The notes beneath the pieces were generated by a model, which worked only from the letters and a program-made list of their open reading frames with translations, was not told the origin of the DNA and made no database searches. Both the position numbers and the translations under genes were made by a program. Positions 37,701-49,191 of a DNA stretch of 64,000 nt are shown here, piece after piece; position 1 is the stretch's first letter; every line of letters starts with the position of its first letter. The DNA comes from Bryoerythrophyllum caledonicum. Lineage: Eukaryota > Streptophyta > Bryopsida > Pottiales > Pottiaceae. The DNA lies in NCBI GenBank assembly GCA_963971425.1, contig OZ020524.1, forward strand, positions 7,567,845-7,631,844, in the 5' to 3' direction.

Positions 37701-38018
37701 GGATTAACTATGTATTCCCAGTCCGGTAACCATTATCTGAATCCGAACCCGCAGTCGGTTATGATCGTTAAATCCGGTTCTGGTTCTGACCGTTAGATCC
37801 TATTCCTGGTGATAACCGTTCAAGACGACAATCTGGTCACTGATGCCCGAATTCCTTATCATTTTTAGGATTTTTAGTTTTAGGCAATGAGGACTTACTA
37901 TAGTATTTAGTAAAACTATCTATTTGTAATTGAGGTGTTCTTAGTTTCTAAAAAATTACCATCCATTCGCCCTTGAGTTATACTAAGACGACAATTCCTT
38001 AAAAACCAGGTTCCGACA
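34723..38018 (-). mobile_element. Family T unit A (3.3 kb), head-to-tail with unit B
   Basis: On the minus strand the unit begins TGTCGGAACC (38018) and ends ACTAGAGCA (34723), so it has TG...CA ends. It comprises a 5' non-coding part (about 38018-37500), the coiled-coil gene (37493-35772) and a 3' non-coding part (about 35770-34723). Unit B (38019-43592, minus its insertion) is the same structure and nearly the same length, 3296 versus about 3317 bp. Flanks of the pair (TAATC, GAAGT) show no target duplication. Polymerase and transposase are absent. Confidence 0.7.
35772..37493 (-). pseudogene. Family T coiled-coil protein, copy 2 (unit A)
   Basis: One frame of about 570 codons runs from MFAAMTLKKATN (37493) and is broken by stops at about 37038 (TAG), 36965 (TAG), 36219 (TAG) and 35979 (TGA). 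Domain order: N-terminal part with KRMGCFGF and RDDAMVRVLLDGV; middle DPKDRLTVADCKDPRV..VLEFLL.ILYPD; ANTIWG; core KFLIGLGKVRPTPISPFMYHMYEHEDLL; acidic and basic linker (EPDSDSDS, RKRMKQIERS); a long coiled coil (KAKETHKRIEVILAEA … LISLENRNRKMK); a basic tail. It aligns throughout with the 41.4-43.1 kb copy and more distantly with 49.2-50.9 kb. The middle loosely recalls plant mobile-domain or transposon-associated proteins; that is a guess. Function unknown. Confidence 0.75.
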
Positions 38019-39153
38019 TCAGCTCTAGTTTTCCCTCATGTTGTTAGCTAGCAAAGGACATGTATTGTTTGGAGAAGGATGGTATACAAAAATCTCCCCT
38101 CGTAGAGTAGAGTGGCAGAAGACTCCCCTATCAACCCTAACACTTCCTACACATCACAAGCACATGTACCAGGGTGGTGTCTACCTCCTCACAACTCTAG
38201 GGACGTTGCCGGACAGCCGGTCAGGCAAGAGGTATTCCGACCCTTTGCTTCATACAACAACGAGAATCCTAGAGAATCCGGATCCGGTTATGACCAGTTA
38301 CAGTTTCTAACCCTCTCGCGGAATCCTTGAGAAATCCGGATCCCTCACCTCTTCCTTTCTATTGCAATCCACGCTTTACAAAGCTTACACAACCATTTGG
38401 AATGGAATACGTCCGTGACAAGGACCACTTTGGAGCTCACACGAAAAGAGATAGACAGGTGTCAAGATTAAGAACACAAACTTATCATTAAAAATGGGCA
38501 ACGCATCTCATACAACCTTAGGAACAGTGCCCCGTAGTTGAGTGCTTGCAAACCCTCTTCTTAACACTAAAATAACGGGAACCGGATTCTAGCTGCAGCG
38601 GCGGCTATGCAAGACGTCCGGCCTACACACCAAAACCCAATCCACGCGGGTCCGCAATCTCCCGACGCGCTCACAATTAGGTTAACTAACTAGACCCTAA
38701 CAGCCTTGCAACTAACAACTAAATAACCTCGCTTCGGAAGCAAAACACAAAACTCGGAACCCCACGATGAGTCTCCTAGCCATCTGACAAAACGGTCCCT
38801 AACAGCTAGCTTGCCACTTCCTAACTACCACCGACCGGATCCGAAAGTTATAGATCAGATCCACCTTTCCCGGAACAAGTTCCGATTCCGGGTAAAAGCT
38901 CTAATTACCGGGTCACCGCTGTGACCGTTTAACCCTACCACTAGACTTCTAACTATCTACGGCTAGTTTCCTGCACACAAGACAGGCTATGGCTCTACTC
39001 CTTTTCTTTTGAGCTAGATCTTTGTCCTCCTCCGAAGAATCTGAAAGCTTCGCCGTCGAGGTTGCGACTCAGGGTGATGCCTCTTCTTCTTCTTCGCCTT
39101 TGACTTCCGGCTTCTACTCCTCGATCCGCTAGCTCGCGGGCATCCTCTCCTCC

Positions 39154-41405
39154 TGTAAGCCAAATAAACCGCCCTCTAGCGGATGGCTTATCTTGAACAC
39201 AAGACCCTAAACCAGGGATACAACCCCTTGTACAACCACCATTGAGACCAGCCATACATGCCACGGACAAGACATAGTGACTTAGGTTGTGGTTACTTGA
39301 GATTTTAGTGAACAATTGATATTGTTATGACTGAATTCAGCCTTAAATTATGTCCAAACTTCAAGCATGCATAAGTTTTGCCTTAGGGCTCTGTTTTCAA
39401 CGTTTTTTGGTTTAAATGGATTCAAGTTGTTCTTCTAGACTTGATTAGATCCTTCAGGACCAAGTTAAGACCAAGGTACAACCCTGACAGCAGTGGGCAG
39501 CAGACAGACTTTTTCTTGATCCCAGAATTTATGTCCCATTATCTTCTTGGTTAGAACTTCGTTTTTTATGTTTTTTTCTTCTATCCTCACTAGTTTTCGT
39601 GCTTAACAATGGCAACATTCAATTACCCATCCAAATTAAACCTGGACTCATAGCCATGCGACCAGTAGTGCATACTCAATTCATACATTCACTTAAGTCA
39701 TGCACCATATGATTCATGCATACATCACGCACATTTGCATCTAAAGGTCTCCCTCATGTGTATGGGCACACATACTGGTCAGTTGAGCTTAAACCCTTGT
39801 ATTTCTTAAACCGAATTAGATTTGAAACCCTAATCTTAATTAAATTTTGGCAGCGCTTCCACGCTATCGTTGCGAGTAAAAAATTTAAGGTTTCTTCCTA
39901 CCGTAGATGCAAGTACAACATGATCATACAGCAAGGCAATAACAAGCAAGTTCGGAAGGAAGGGAAGGCTCCATGTTTCGACGCCAATTCACCCTCTGCC
40001 CTTCTTGCTCTTGCTCCTCGTGCTCGTGTCGATCGCGGTGTTCTTCTTGCTCCTCGTGCTCGTGTCGTGATCGCGGTGTTCTTCCTACTCCTTGTGCTCG
40101 TGTCGTGATGTTCTTCTTGATCCTGGTCCTCGTGCTTGTGTCGTGATCGCGGTGTTCTTCCTGCTCCTCGTGCTCGTGTCGTGATGTTCTTCCTGATCCT
40201 ACTCCTCGTGCTCGTGTCGTGATGTTCTTCCTGATCCTGCTCCTCGTGCTCGTGTCGTGATCGCGGTGTTCTTCCCGCTCCTCGTGCTCATGTCGTATCG
40301 CGGTGCTCTTCCTGCTCCTGCTCCTTGTGCTCGTGTCGTGATGTTCTTCCTGATCCTGCTCCTCGTGTTCGTGTCATGATCGCGGTGTTCTTCCTGCTCC
40401 TCGTGTGACCTAATTTTCTCTCCCCTGTCTCTGTCTCGTTCAACTCTTTTCCTTCTCTCCGAATTCGCTACTCATTACTCAACAAAATAAACCTTCAGTA
40501 CTACGGCCGGGGCTTCCGGCTCGTGAGTTCAATTCCTAGTCCACTCTGCCTGTACTAGCCGGGGCTTCCGGCTCTTTCCAGTCCACTCTCACACTCACAC
40601 TCCTCCTTCTAATGAGCGTCCTCCCTGGGGGGTAACCCCAAGGCCCTCTACTCCCCTCGCGTTCCCAACGTCGTTCCCTGCCATTTTTTTTCCTTCTCCA
40701 TTAATGGCCTTCTCCATTAAAAAAACCTTAATCCATAACTAATTAATTCCGCGCCACCCTTGCACTAACAAAGTGGGTGTCACCACTTAACAAGGAATAC
40801 TTCTACCTCATATTTTAACCTTATGCCACATGATGTGCGCATGATCACCAATAAGTGAGCCATCTAACTAATTCAAGGATGCTAAATCTACCTACTCCAC
40901 CTAACTTGAATTCCTCTTGCGTGAGGTTATGCCTAATTTACTTAGTGATTGGTGAGGGTTTTATCCAAGTCATTTTGACCATTTTGGACTATTTTTAATG
41001 GGCTTTTAAAGCCTCATTCTTTTTTCTTTCTCCGCACCGTCATTCTTCCATCTTCTCCTATTTTTATCGTGGTTTCATCACCGTGGCAACTTCCCGGTCC
41101 CCGACTTGGTAGGAGGTAAATTCTTCTCCATCCCTTCTATTTCCTAACTTTTCTATTTTTTTATGTTTTTTAACCTTTTCTTTATTATTTTTTCTTTCTA
41201 TTTATTTTTTGGTTAACCCCATAAAAATCTTGGTTGCCATAATGTGGCTCCCAATTTAAGAATTAGTGCATGAAAAGGCCAATTAACCATTTTGATCAAA
41301 AATCATGGGCTAATCCAATTGGATAACCCATTTCTACTACTTGTTGACCTTAATGCGCATGATGTGTGGTCCATTCGTCATCGTGAGCCGTTTTTGCGGC
41401 TCACA
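39154..41405. mobile_element. LTR-like insertion (TGT...ACA), 2252 bp, 5-bp target duplication
   Basis: It begins TGTAAGCCAAATAAACCGCC, ends GCGGCTCACA, and is flanked by CCTCC at 39149-39153 and 41406-41410. Comparison with unit A (35840-35860) shows an uninterrupted site there. Terminal sequence resembles the 24548-27544 insertion (TGTAA(C/G)CC start, GGCTCACA end). It contains a 37-bp minisatellite and CT-rich tracts (40400-40480, 41130-41210) but no gene. A stem lies at its end (GAGCCG, TTTTTG, CGGCTC). Most simply a long solo LTR. Confidence 0.75.
40010..40408. repeat. Minisatellite, about 37 bp, roughly ten units
   Basis: Units consist of GCTCCTCGTGCTCGTGTCGT, then GATCGCGGTGTTCTTCCT or the shorter GATGTTCTTCCTGATCCT. 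Long and short unit types alternate irregularly. It sits inside the 39154-41405 insertion. Confidence 0.85.
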
Positions 41406-43156
41406 CCTCCACTTCTTGTGTGACAGTCGGTGAAGCTGACCGAGTTTGCCGCCAATGGGTTGCCCTTTCGGAAACGGAAATGGTCCTCCTCTTGGAAAAC
41501 CGTGAGTCCGGAGTGTCGTCGTCTACCTTGCTCATCTTGCCCTTCCAAACCCCCATCTTCAGCTGAGATAACGGAGAGAGCTCGTCCTTCCACTTCTTGG
41601 GTTCTGGACCAGCAATTTGGAATCCGGCTTCCGGTTCCGAAAGCACAAGTATTTCCGGAAGCGCCTCCGTCGGCTCTGAGTCGGGAGACACCTTCCGCTT
41701 ATCTTTTCCAATGTTGCAGAAGATCCTTGCGTGGATCTTCAGGCATTCCTCCAATACCTTCTCCATCTTTGAATGGTAATCTTCCAGCACCCCGACGAGC
41801 TCCTTCGCTACCGGACCATCAAGTTTCCGGACCTTGGTGAATTCGACGTCGAACAACCTCGCCTTCAGCTATACGTCACCCAGTTGCTGCACAAACTCTA
41901 TTACACGGGTGAGAGCAAGTGCGGAATCGTTAGCTTTACCCATCGCCGCAGCCAATTCCTCATCCTTCTTGTCCATGGTTGTTTTCATCTCCCGATTCTG
42001 GTTCTCCAAAGAGACGAGGCGAGCCTCCAATTCCTGCACGTTCCGGGGTTGCAGGTTCTTCTGCAGATGTCCGCACAGCTCATCCGCTCCCACGTCTTCC
42101 ACAATCCAGCACGCCTAAGCGAGGATCACTTCGATCCGCTTGTAGGTTTCCTTGGCCTTCTTGTACTCTTCCGCGATCATGTCAAAATGGTCTTCATCTT
42201 CTCTCTCCTTGCTGACTTTCTTTGTGCGGATTGGAGGAGTGGTATTGCTCCTGTCGGTCTGCTTCCTGCTCTTCCTCGTGTAGGCTGATGTCGGTTGAAC
42301 GTCGCCTTTGGAGGAATCTGAATCCGATCCGGTTCCTATTCAGGTTCTGCATCTAGTCCCGCATCTTCCCAGCCGTGGCTTGCCAACACCTTGGCCGTCT
42401 CATAGGCGGTCATCTCGTTGTCGCGCAACATGTCCTCGTGTTGGTAGAAGTGGTACAGGAATGAGGAAATTGAGGTAGGTGGCACCTTCCGCAATCCGGT
42501 TAGGAATTTACTTACCGATTCCCCTACAATATCTCTCCACACCACCTGCCTCTCACTTGTGTACGCTCCCCAGATTGTGTTGGCCAATGTCGTGGTCATC
42601 TTAGACGACCGATCCAGATACTAGATCGGGAGTAAAAACTCCATCACCTTCCTCACCCTCGGATCCTTGCAATCCGCCACGGTCTGATCATCCTTCGGAT
42701 TCGCTTTCCGGGTGAACTTGCCATCAATTAATGACTTTCGACGTGAACACATACCTTCTCCTCGTATTGAAAATCCATATACGGCGCTCCACATTGTTGA
42801 GGTCCACTTCTCCGGCCTACCCCGGATGGTGCCCTCGAACTCGTTGGAGACTCCCTCGATCAGCTCTCGGACCATCATGTCGTCCCTGAAACCCTACGAT
42901 GCTCCCGGAATCCAAAGCAGCCCATCTTCTTTAGATCCGCGTCCAGCGCCTTCTGGCCGCTCTCGGATTTAGGAACCACAGAAACCACAGTCCGGAGATT
43001 CACGATCGCCTCAATTGCCGCCGTGTTGTTGGTCGCCTTCTTAAGCGTCATCCCCACAATCCCTCGACTGAATTCAAACCCGGGATCTTCCCAAAAGATA
43101 TGCAAATGAATCCGCACACAAATCCTAACCCGCACTTCCTGATTCCCAACTCGCAA
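41406..43156 (-). pseudogene. Family T coiled-coil protein, copy 3 (unit B)
   Basis: Homologous along its length to the 35.8-37.5 kb copy: VVSVVPKSESGQKALDADLKKMGCFGF, DGKFTRKANPKD..TVADCKDPRV, ANTIWGAYTSERQVVWRDIVGE, core ISSFLYHFYQHEDML, coiled coil KAKETYKRIEVIL and NLQPRNVQELEARLVSLENQNREMK. It has a frameshift near 42880, one near 42340, and in-frame stops near 42622, 42114 and 41870. Here VVWRD keeps the Trp codon that has become TAG in copies 2 and 4. The C-terminal frame is cut at 41406 by the LTR-like insertion. Confidence 0.75.
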
Positions 43157-43592
43157 ACGGCAGCAATCCTGTCTACAACGCTCTCACGCAGAAACCCTCA
43201 GTCGCCCACGCTTGCTCGCTCGCCGCTAACCAACCCCAAACACACTAAGAAAGATGAGAGGAAGAACCCTGGGATTAATTATGTATTCCCAGTCCGGTAA
43301 TCATTACCTGAATCTGAACCCTCGGCCGGTTATGACCGTTGGACTCGGTTATGGTTCTGGCCATTAGATCTTGATCCTGGTTATGATTGTTTGAGCCTGG
43401 TTTCTCGTCACCGATACCCAGATTCCTTCTTAGCGTTTTTCGGGTTTCCGATCTTAGGTAACGAGGACTTACAATAGTTTTTAGTAAAACTATCTTCTTA
43501 CAATGAAGATGTTCCTACTTTCCGATAAAACACCACCTATTCTTCCCTTGACTTATACTAAGACGTCATTTCTTTAAAACTAGGTTCCAACA

Positions 43593-44600
43593 GAAGTTCA
43601 TGTCCACAATGAGCCCAACTTCCAACTTGTACACGCGTGCGACCCTACAAGCGTGTCTGCCCAGCCCCATGTGTGCGCGAGCCGAGCCCTATTGGTATGC
43701 ACCCAATCCATTTATTTACGCGCTTGACTCATATTTGTATGCGCGCTATCCATATCGGTATGCGCCTGACCAATTTAGTGGTGTTAAATGGACTGAAGCG
43801 TTTGTCGACAATGAACCTAACTTGTAAGGTATGCATGCCCAACCCATTTGGGAACGCGCCCAATCCATTTAGTGGTGTTGATTGTATGAAGTTCATGTCC
43901 AAAAAAAAACCCAACTTCTAATCCGCGCACATGTGCGACATTGCAAGGGTGCACACGTGCGTGGCTCTTATTCGTACACGCATAGGCCCTAATCATAGGC
44001 GCACAATAAGCAAGTGCTCGCGCGGCCCACAATAGTATGCGTCTGGCCCTTAGTAGTAGGCGTTCAACCCCAAATGCTACGAGCGCGGCCTGAAAGATGT
44101 GCGCCCGACCCGCTTGCACACGTTTCCGGCCTTATGACATGACGTGGAAAGTGGTATGACGTGTCAGCAGTGAGCACACGTGTATTACCATGGGATAAAT
44201 TGTAAATTCGATTTTAAGGTTTGTAAAAAAAGAATTACATGCAACTCTTCACTAAAAAGTGATGTCCGTTATGTCCGTCTATCCGTCCGTTCAGTGTCTT
44301 TGGGCCCCTATCCGTCTATGTAGACAACTTTGCCTATTTGTAGTTCCCATCCGCGCTCCATCCGCAGTCCTTGTCCGCTCCCCATCCGCGCCCCGTTCCC
44401 TCCCCATTCGCGCCCTATCCGCAGTTCCTAACGGCAGTCCCCATCCGCTACTCATCTGCGGCCCATCCACTCTCCATCCGGACCCAATTTGTCCACCATC
44501 CGTAGTTCCCATCAGCAGTCCTTGTCCGCACCTCATCCGCATCCCATCCACGCTTGTCCAAACCCCCGTCAGCCACAAAATGCAAGTTCACAAAATTTTC
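43593..44600. repeat. Degenerate low-complexity repeats
   Basis: AAGTTCATGTCC with CCCAACTTC recurs at about 43593 and 43890, enclosing repeats of CACCCAATCCATTTA and TATGCGC types. 44270-44560 is a degenerate array of CCCATCCGC(A/G)/TCCGTC motifs. No gene supported. Confidence 0.55.
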
Positions 44601-46066
44601 TTTAAAGGGTTATCATTACATTTCTAAAGATAAAAGGGATGATATATACGTGAAATGTCATTGCCACCTACAACAGCCACGTCAACGTTGGGGTAGCTAA
44701 GATAGTGTACGTAGAGATAAAGTCCGTCTTTGATCCTGTATTGACTCTATTGTGCAGTGACGAGACGGTTCGTCACGACACAACGTTCCACTGTGACAAT
44801 GACACAATAAACAACCCTACATGCACAAGGCCGGAGCTTCCACGTGTACACTTCATACAACACCTCAACATACAACACCATCATTAACAATCAATTATTG
44901 ATAACAAGATTAAAAATAACAAGGAGGTGAGAGTGAAATAAGTGCTTGACCTTCCAAATAGCGAAGGCACACACCCCTTGACACCAAATCCTTTGTAATT
45001 CCCTTGTCATTGTTTAAATTTATGCGTGCTTAGTATCTCCGGATAGCCAACTAAAAGTTCCACTAGTCATGCAAATCTTAGATCAAAATTCACTATTTTT
45101 TGCTTGTAGTGGCCCGCCAAAGTTGATGCTCTGAATCTAGCCGGCAGCTGACCCCTTGACACTCAGTTCGCTGTAACTACCTTGTTGTTGCTCGGATTTG
45201 CGCGTGCTTGGTGTTTTCAAAAATCTTTCTTTAGTACTTTTACACCTTAAAAATCTTAGCTCCAAATTTATTACGGTCCGCTAGTAGTCCTCCGGATCCG
45301 CCCGGCAGCAGACCCCCTTCATACTAAAATGGCCACAAGTCCTTCGGCTTAACTCTAAACGAAGCGTGTATAATATCCTTACAAAGCTAACAACAAGAAT
45401 TAACTTGTTTTAAAATTTCACGTCCTTATTTTAATTATCCACTTTGCAACACGCGATTAACAATAGCTTAAAGCAAGAGTTGAGGTTTGTGGAAAATTGG
45501 CATGGCTTCGCCCAAGATAAAAGAGAAGGAAAAAAGCGGAAGTGGCCACCTATCTCTTCTTATCTAAGTGGAAGAATACTCAAAGGTAGTGGTCATATCT
45601 AAATCATTTAAATAAACAATCCCTTATCAAGATTAAGGGCCTACAATCAATCTAAGCTCTAAATCCAATTTTAGAGCTTATTAAATTGTATGGCTCTTAT
45701 GTTATGCTAGTTCAACTCTTCTACTAACTACTAACTTAAACTACTTAAAATCAATACTAATTCAAATTCATGCTTCTTAACGAATGGGACTCCCATGAAC
45801 ATCCATTTTTGTAACATCTAATTCTAACTCATTAATTAGTTTCCATGTCTCTTTTGCTACTTGCAACTTCAATTTTTAATTAATAACTTTAATTTTATTC
45901 TCCACACTAATTTAAGGCTATGAGCAGTCCATTAAATCCAAAAATCTAATTAACATCACTTGGTGCTACTAATCACAAACTTAACCTAATTTGCAGCTAA
46001 CGCGGCCGTTTTTCCACTAATTAAGACTAACTAATATTGTGGCGTTTTTAGGCGCTCGCACATTAT
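44601..46066. other. Probable LTR-like region with a 178-bp tandem pair
   Basis: Two diverged units start at CCCCTTGACAC (44974 and 45152, 178 bp apart), and a third start CCCCTTC is at 45314. At 46042-46066 the sequence GTGGCGTTTTTAGGCGCTCGCACA resembles the right end of the 39154-41405 insertion, so a third element of that kind may end here. I could not find its left end or a target duplication. Confidence 0.4.
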
Positions 46067-48290
46067 CTATTAAATAGTTGTTGAATAAAATAATTTCAAA
46101 GGACTTATAGACAATTATATTAACTTTTGAAAATATTGTCTCCATTCATCACTATATAAGTAACTTTCATAAGAGATCTACTATCCAATGATAAAGGTTT
46201 AGCTATTGAATTACATAGATTAGGGTATTTGGAGTTTGATGTGCATAGGTGATCATTACTTAGATGTGTTAGTTGTTACTACATCAAAAGCCATTCACAA
46301 AACATTCAAGTTTTAATAAGAACAATTCAACAAATGTTATATATGAGTTTTTGAAGGGGATAAATTACAAGACATTGTGTAAGGTTATATATTAGCAAAG
46401 TTTCAAATTAACAGAGGTTATGAGTTAGTGGCAATTTTAACTAATATGAGAGATGAGTGTACACTTGTTTGTCGTCTTATACCAACTTTAAGGAATAAAA
46501 GATGTCAAACGGAAACGCTCATTACGTGGATGGAAAATGAAACGGTCTCTTTGATATTTTTTTGGAGGTCTTTATCAACTTGAGAATCATGGCCACCACC
46601 AAAAAAAATCATCACCAATGTTAGTGTGATTTGTGACTGATGTGGAAACCCTTGTGGTGTGGTGTACAGCCTTCTGTGGCTGTTGCACATTCCATGTGTC
46701 AGTCGTTTACCAATTCCGCAGGTCATAGGGTTGTGGTCACAGCATCGGCCATCACAAGGCAATTATAAAAAGCCAGTCACCAACTGAAAGTGATGGAATT
46801 ATTCATTCTTCCAGTTGTCAACCATAATTTCCATCTTAGTTTTTAAATGGATCATGGATGAACCTGCTACTAATCTTGGAGCATCTTTGTACTTTTTGAT
46901 ATAAATCAATATTAAAAAAACTAATGTCAATTTTGGCAATTTCATGATTAATAAGAAGCCCTCCAAAAGGCTTCGTTGAAAATTAACAAAGTCTGAATTT
47001 CTACCTTTAAAAGATTAATATGATATTTGAGGTCCTAAATTGATATCAAATTTTGAGAGAATCGTAAAAGAAAACTAACATAAAATATGGATGCCAAAAT
47101 TCATGATCAAAGTAAAATACACTGCTGCAAACATCCAAATGTACATATTTTGATGGCATTTTGAATACATTTTAATTTCGCATTCCATACTTTTTGCAAA
47201 GCACTGTATGGTTACTTTTACTAGAAATCATGATTGCATATTACTTGTTACAAATGTCTTTGCTAGAAGGAATCTTCCTGAGGACAATCAAGTCAGCTTC
47301 ATGTGAAGGCAAAAGAGGATGGATATTCCACATCAACATGATGAGATGGTTGGGGATGTCCCACATTAACATGATGAGATGGTGGGGAATGGGCATTATG
47401 ATGCAGTGATGCAAGCAGCAAGATTGCAAGTCCGGCTGCCACCTCCAAGAGAGTTTCAAATATGGGTGATAGCAGATGGCGGGCATACAATTTCATGATT
47501 GGAAGTCAAGTCAAGGTGTCATGAACCAAGAGAATTTAATGCAGCCGCCAAACCGTCCAAAGACTCACTCTTGGGTATCATCCACCTTGTGAAAGCCACA
47601 GCTTCCATGACTTGCTTCCCTCCCAAGCATTCTGCATGTGTCACCACAACCTCCAAATTCTTTGCCTGTTTATAATCTTTAAAAATTATACTTCAAGGTG
47701 TTTGAGGTGGACAGGGAAGACAATGTCACAAGAGTGTTGACATGTTTACACAACCAGAGGACTTGGCCAAGTGGAAATTCATTGACAGTCTGCACATAAG
47801 CAACATCCACTGCTAGTGGCCACACAGAGGTTGTAACTAAGTGGAACAATCCTTGCCTACCCAACCCATCTTACTCGCTGAGTGCACAAATGTTTCGCTC
47901 TAGGGTCCTACCACAAACATGATCATAGAGTCTCATTGTACATCCTTGTAATCCAACTCTTCTATTGATTGGAGGACGTAAACAAATATATACTTCCAAT
48001 GTTCAAATGATATTGACTCTCCATGAGGCTACCAATGTGCCTAAATAACCAAGTTGGAAGTAACGTCCATTGTTTATTGTAACCGGACGAGGTTTGAATG
48101 ATGTATACATGTCAACATGCCAATAGTTGAGAGGAATTTGGTCACAAGCGGTAACCAGCTCCCCTAGCGCTAAATCTGGCTTAGTTTTGAGGTGTTAATT
48201 GACCCAAATCCATTGGCCCCTCGACTAGTAAGGAGCCTCGTCTTGCCAATCACCTAATAAAATAATCTGCCTTATGGCGCAAAAGGGATT
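46067..48290. other. Non-coding stretch, no supported gene
   Basis: Mostly AT-rich. A 33-bp duplication (CATGATGAGATGGT) lies at 47328-47395. Short frames show no domain. Confidence 0.4.
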
Positions 48291-48366
48291 TTGAAAATGG
48301 AATTGATGGAGTCCTTTCCTCATGGAAGGTTTACCAATCGGAACCAACTTGATGAAGAGTTGATTC

Positions 48367-48834
48367 AAGAAGAAGAAGAAGAAGAAGAAGAAGAAGAAGA
48401 AGAAGAAGAAGAAGAAGAAGAAGAAGAAGAAGAAGAAGAAGAAGAAGAAGAAGAAGAAGAAGAAGAAGAAGAAGAAGAAGAAGAAGAAGAAGAAGAAGAA
48501 GAAGAAGAAGAAGAAGAAGAAGAAGAAGAAGAAGAAGAAGAAGAAGAAGAAGAAGAAGAAGAAGAAGAAGAAGAAGAAGAAGAAGAAGAAGAAGAAGAAG
48601 AAGAAGAAGAAGAAGAAGAAGAAGAAGAAGAAGAAGAAGAAGAAGAAGAAGAAGAAGAAGAAGAAGAAGAAGAAGAAGAAGAAGAAGAAGAAGAAGAAGA
48701 AGAAGAAGAAGAAGAAGAAGAAGAAGAAGAAGAAGAAGAAGAAGAAGAAGAAGAAGAAGAAGAAGAAGAAGAAGAAGAAGAAGAAGAAGAAGAAGAAGAA
48801 GAAGAAGAAGAAGAAGAAGAAGAAGAAGAAGAAG
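48367..48834. repeat. Perfect (GAA/TTC) microsatellite, 156 units
   Basis: 468 bp of uninterrupted AAG/GAA between GATTC and GATTACG. In one frame it reads as about 155 consecutive Glu inside a short ORF (48291-48914), in another as poly-Ser on the reverse strand; both are explained by the repeat. It lies about 360 bp upstream of the family T copy at 49192. Confidence 0.97.
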
Positions 48835-48984
48835 GATTACGGGAATCGTTTAACAATGTTATCTTAAGCACTTTTCCGGAAATTAGACGTCCGCACCATC
48901 TGGAGAATGTTTGAAATATTCCGGATAACATCCAGACTCCGGAAATGGCATCATGAGCCCGACATCATTAATGGATGTCCGTAC

Positions 48985-49030
48985 GACATGTCATATATAA
49001 AAGGGATCAGGAAAAGGAAGGCGTCACCAT
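48985..49030 (+). promoter_or_regulatory. TATA-box promoter of family T copy 4
   Basis: TATATAAAAGGG at about 48993, followed by a CT-rich stretch (49030-49080) and then the ATG at 49192: a good plant-type core promoter, with an expected start near 49020-49030. TCCGGA motifs lie just upstream. Confidence 0.55.
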
Positions 49031-49191
49031 TCTTTTTTGTCATCTTCTACTTTCTCTCGCTTTGTCTCTCTCTTCTTCCCAGCCGACCGTGTGCTGTTTT
49101 ATTTAGTCCGGACGTACTTTGGTAGCAAGAGCTTTTGTGAGAACAATGCATGCAAGTACCAGAGGAGATTATCAACAGCTAGTCCAGCATC

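Larger units (their letters stand above)
38019..43592 (-). mobile_element. Family T unit B, interrupted by LTR-like insertion
   Basis: Second head-to-tail unit, from TGTTGGAACC (43592) to the junction with unit A at 38018/38019. Its 3' part (38020-39110) matches 34725-35790 of unit A, and its 5' part (43060-43592) matches 37500-38018. The insertion at 39154-41405 splits the C-terminal end of its gene from its 3' region. Confidence 0.7.

Noticed and set aside
48291..48914. Open frame with about 155 consecutive Glu codons
   Set aside because: Created by the pure GAA repeat; flanking codons are short and the reverse strand gives an equally long poly-Ser frame.
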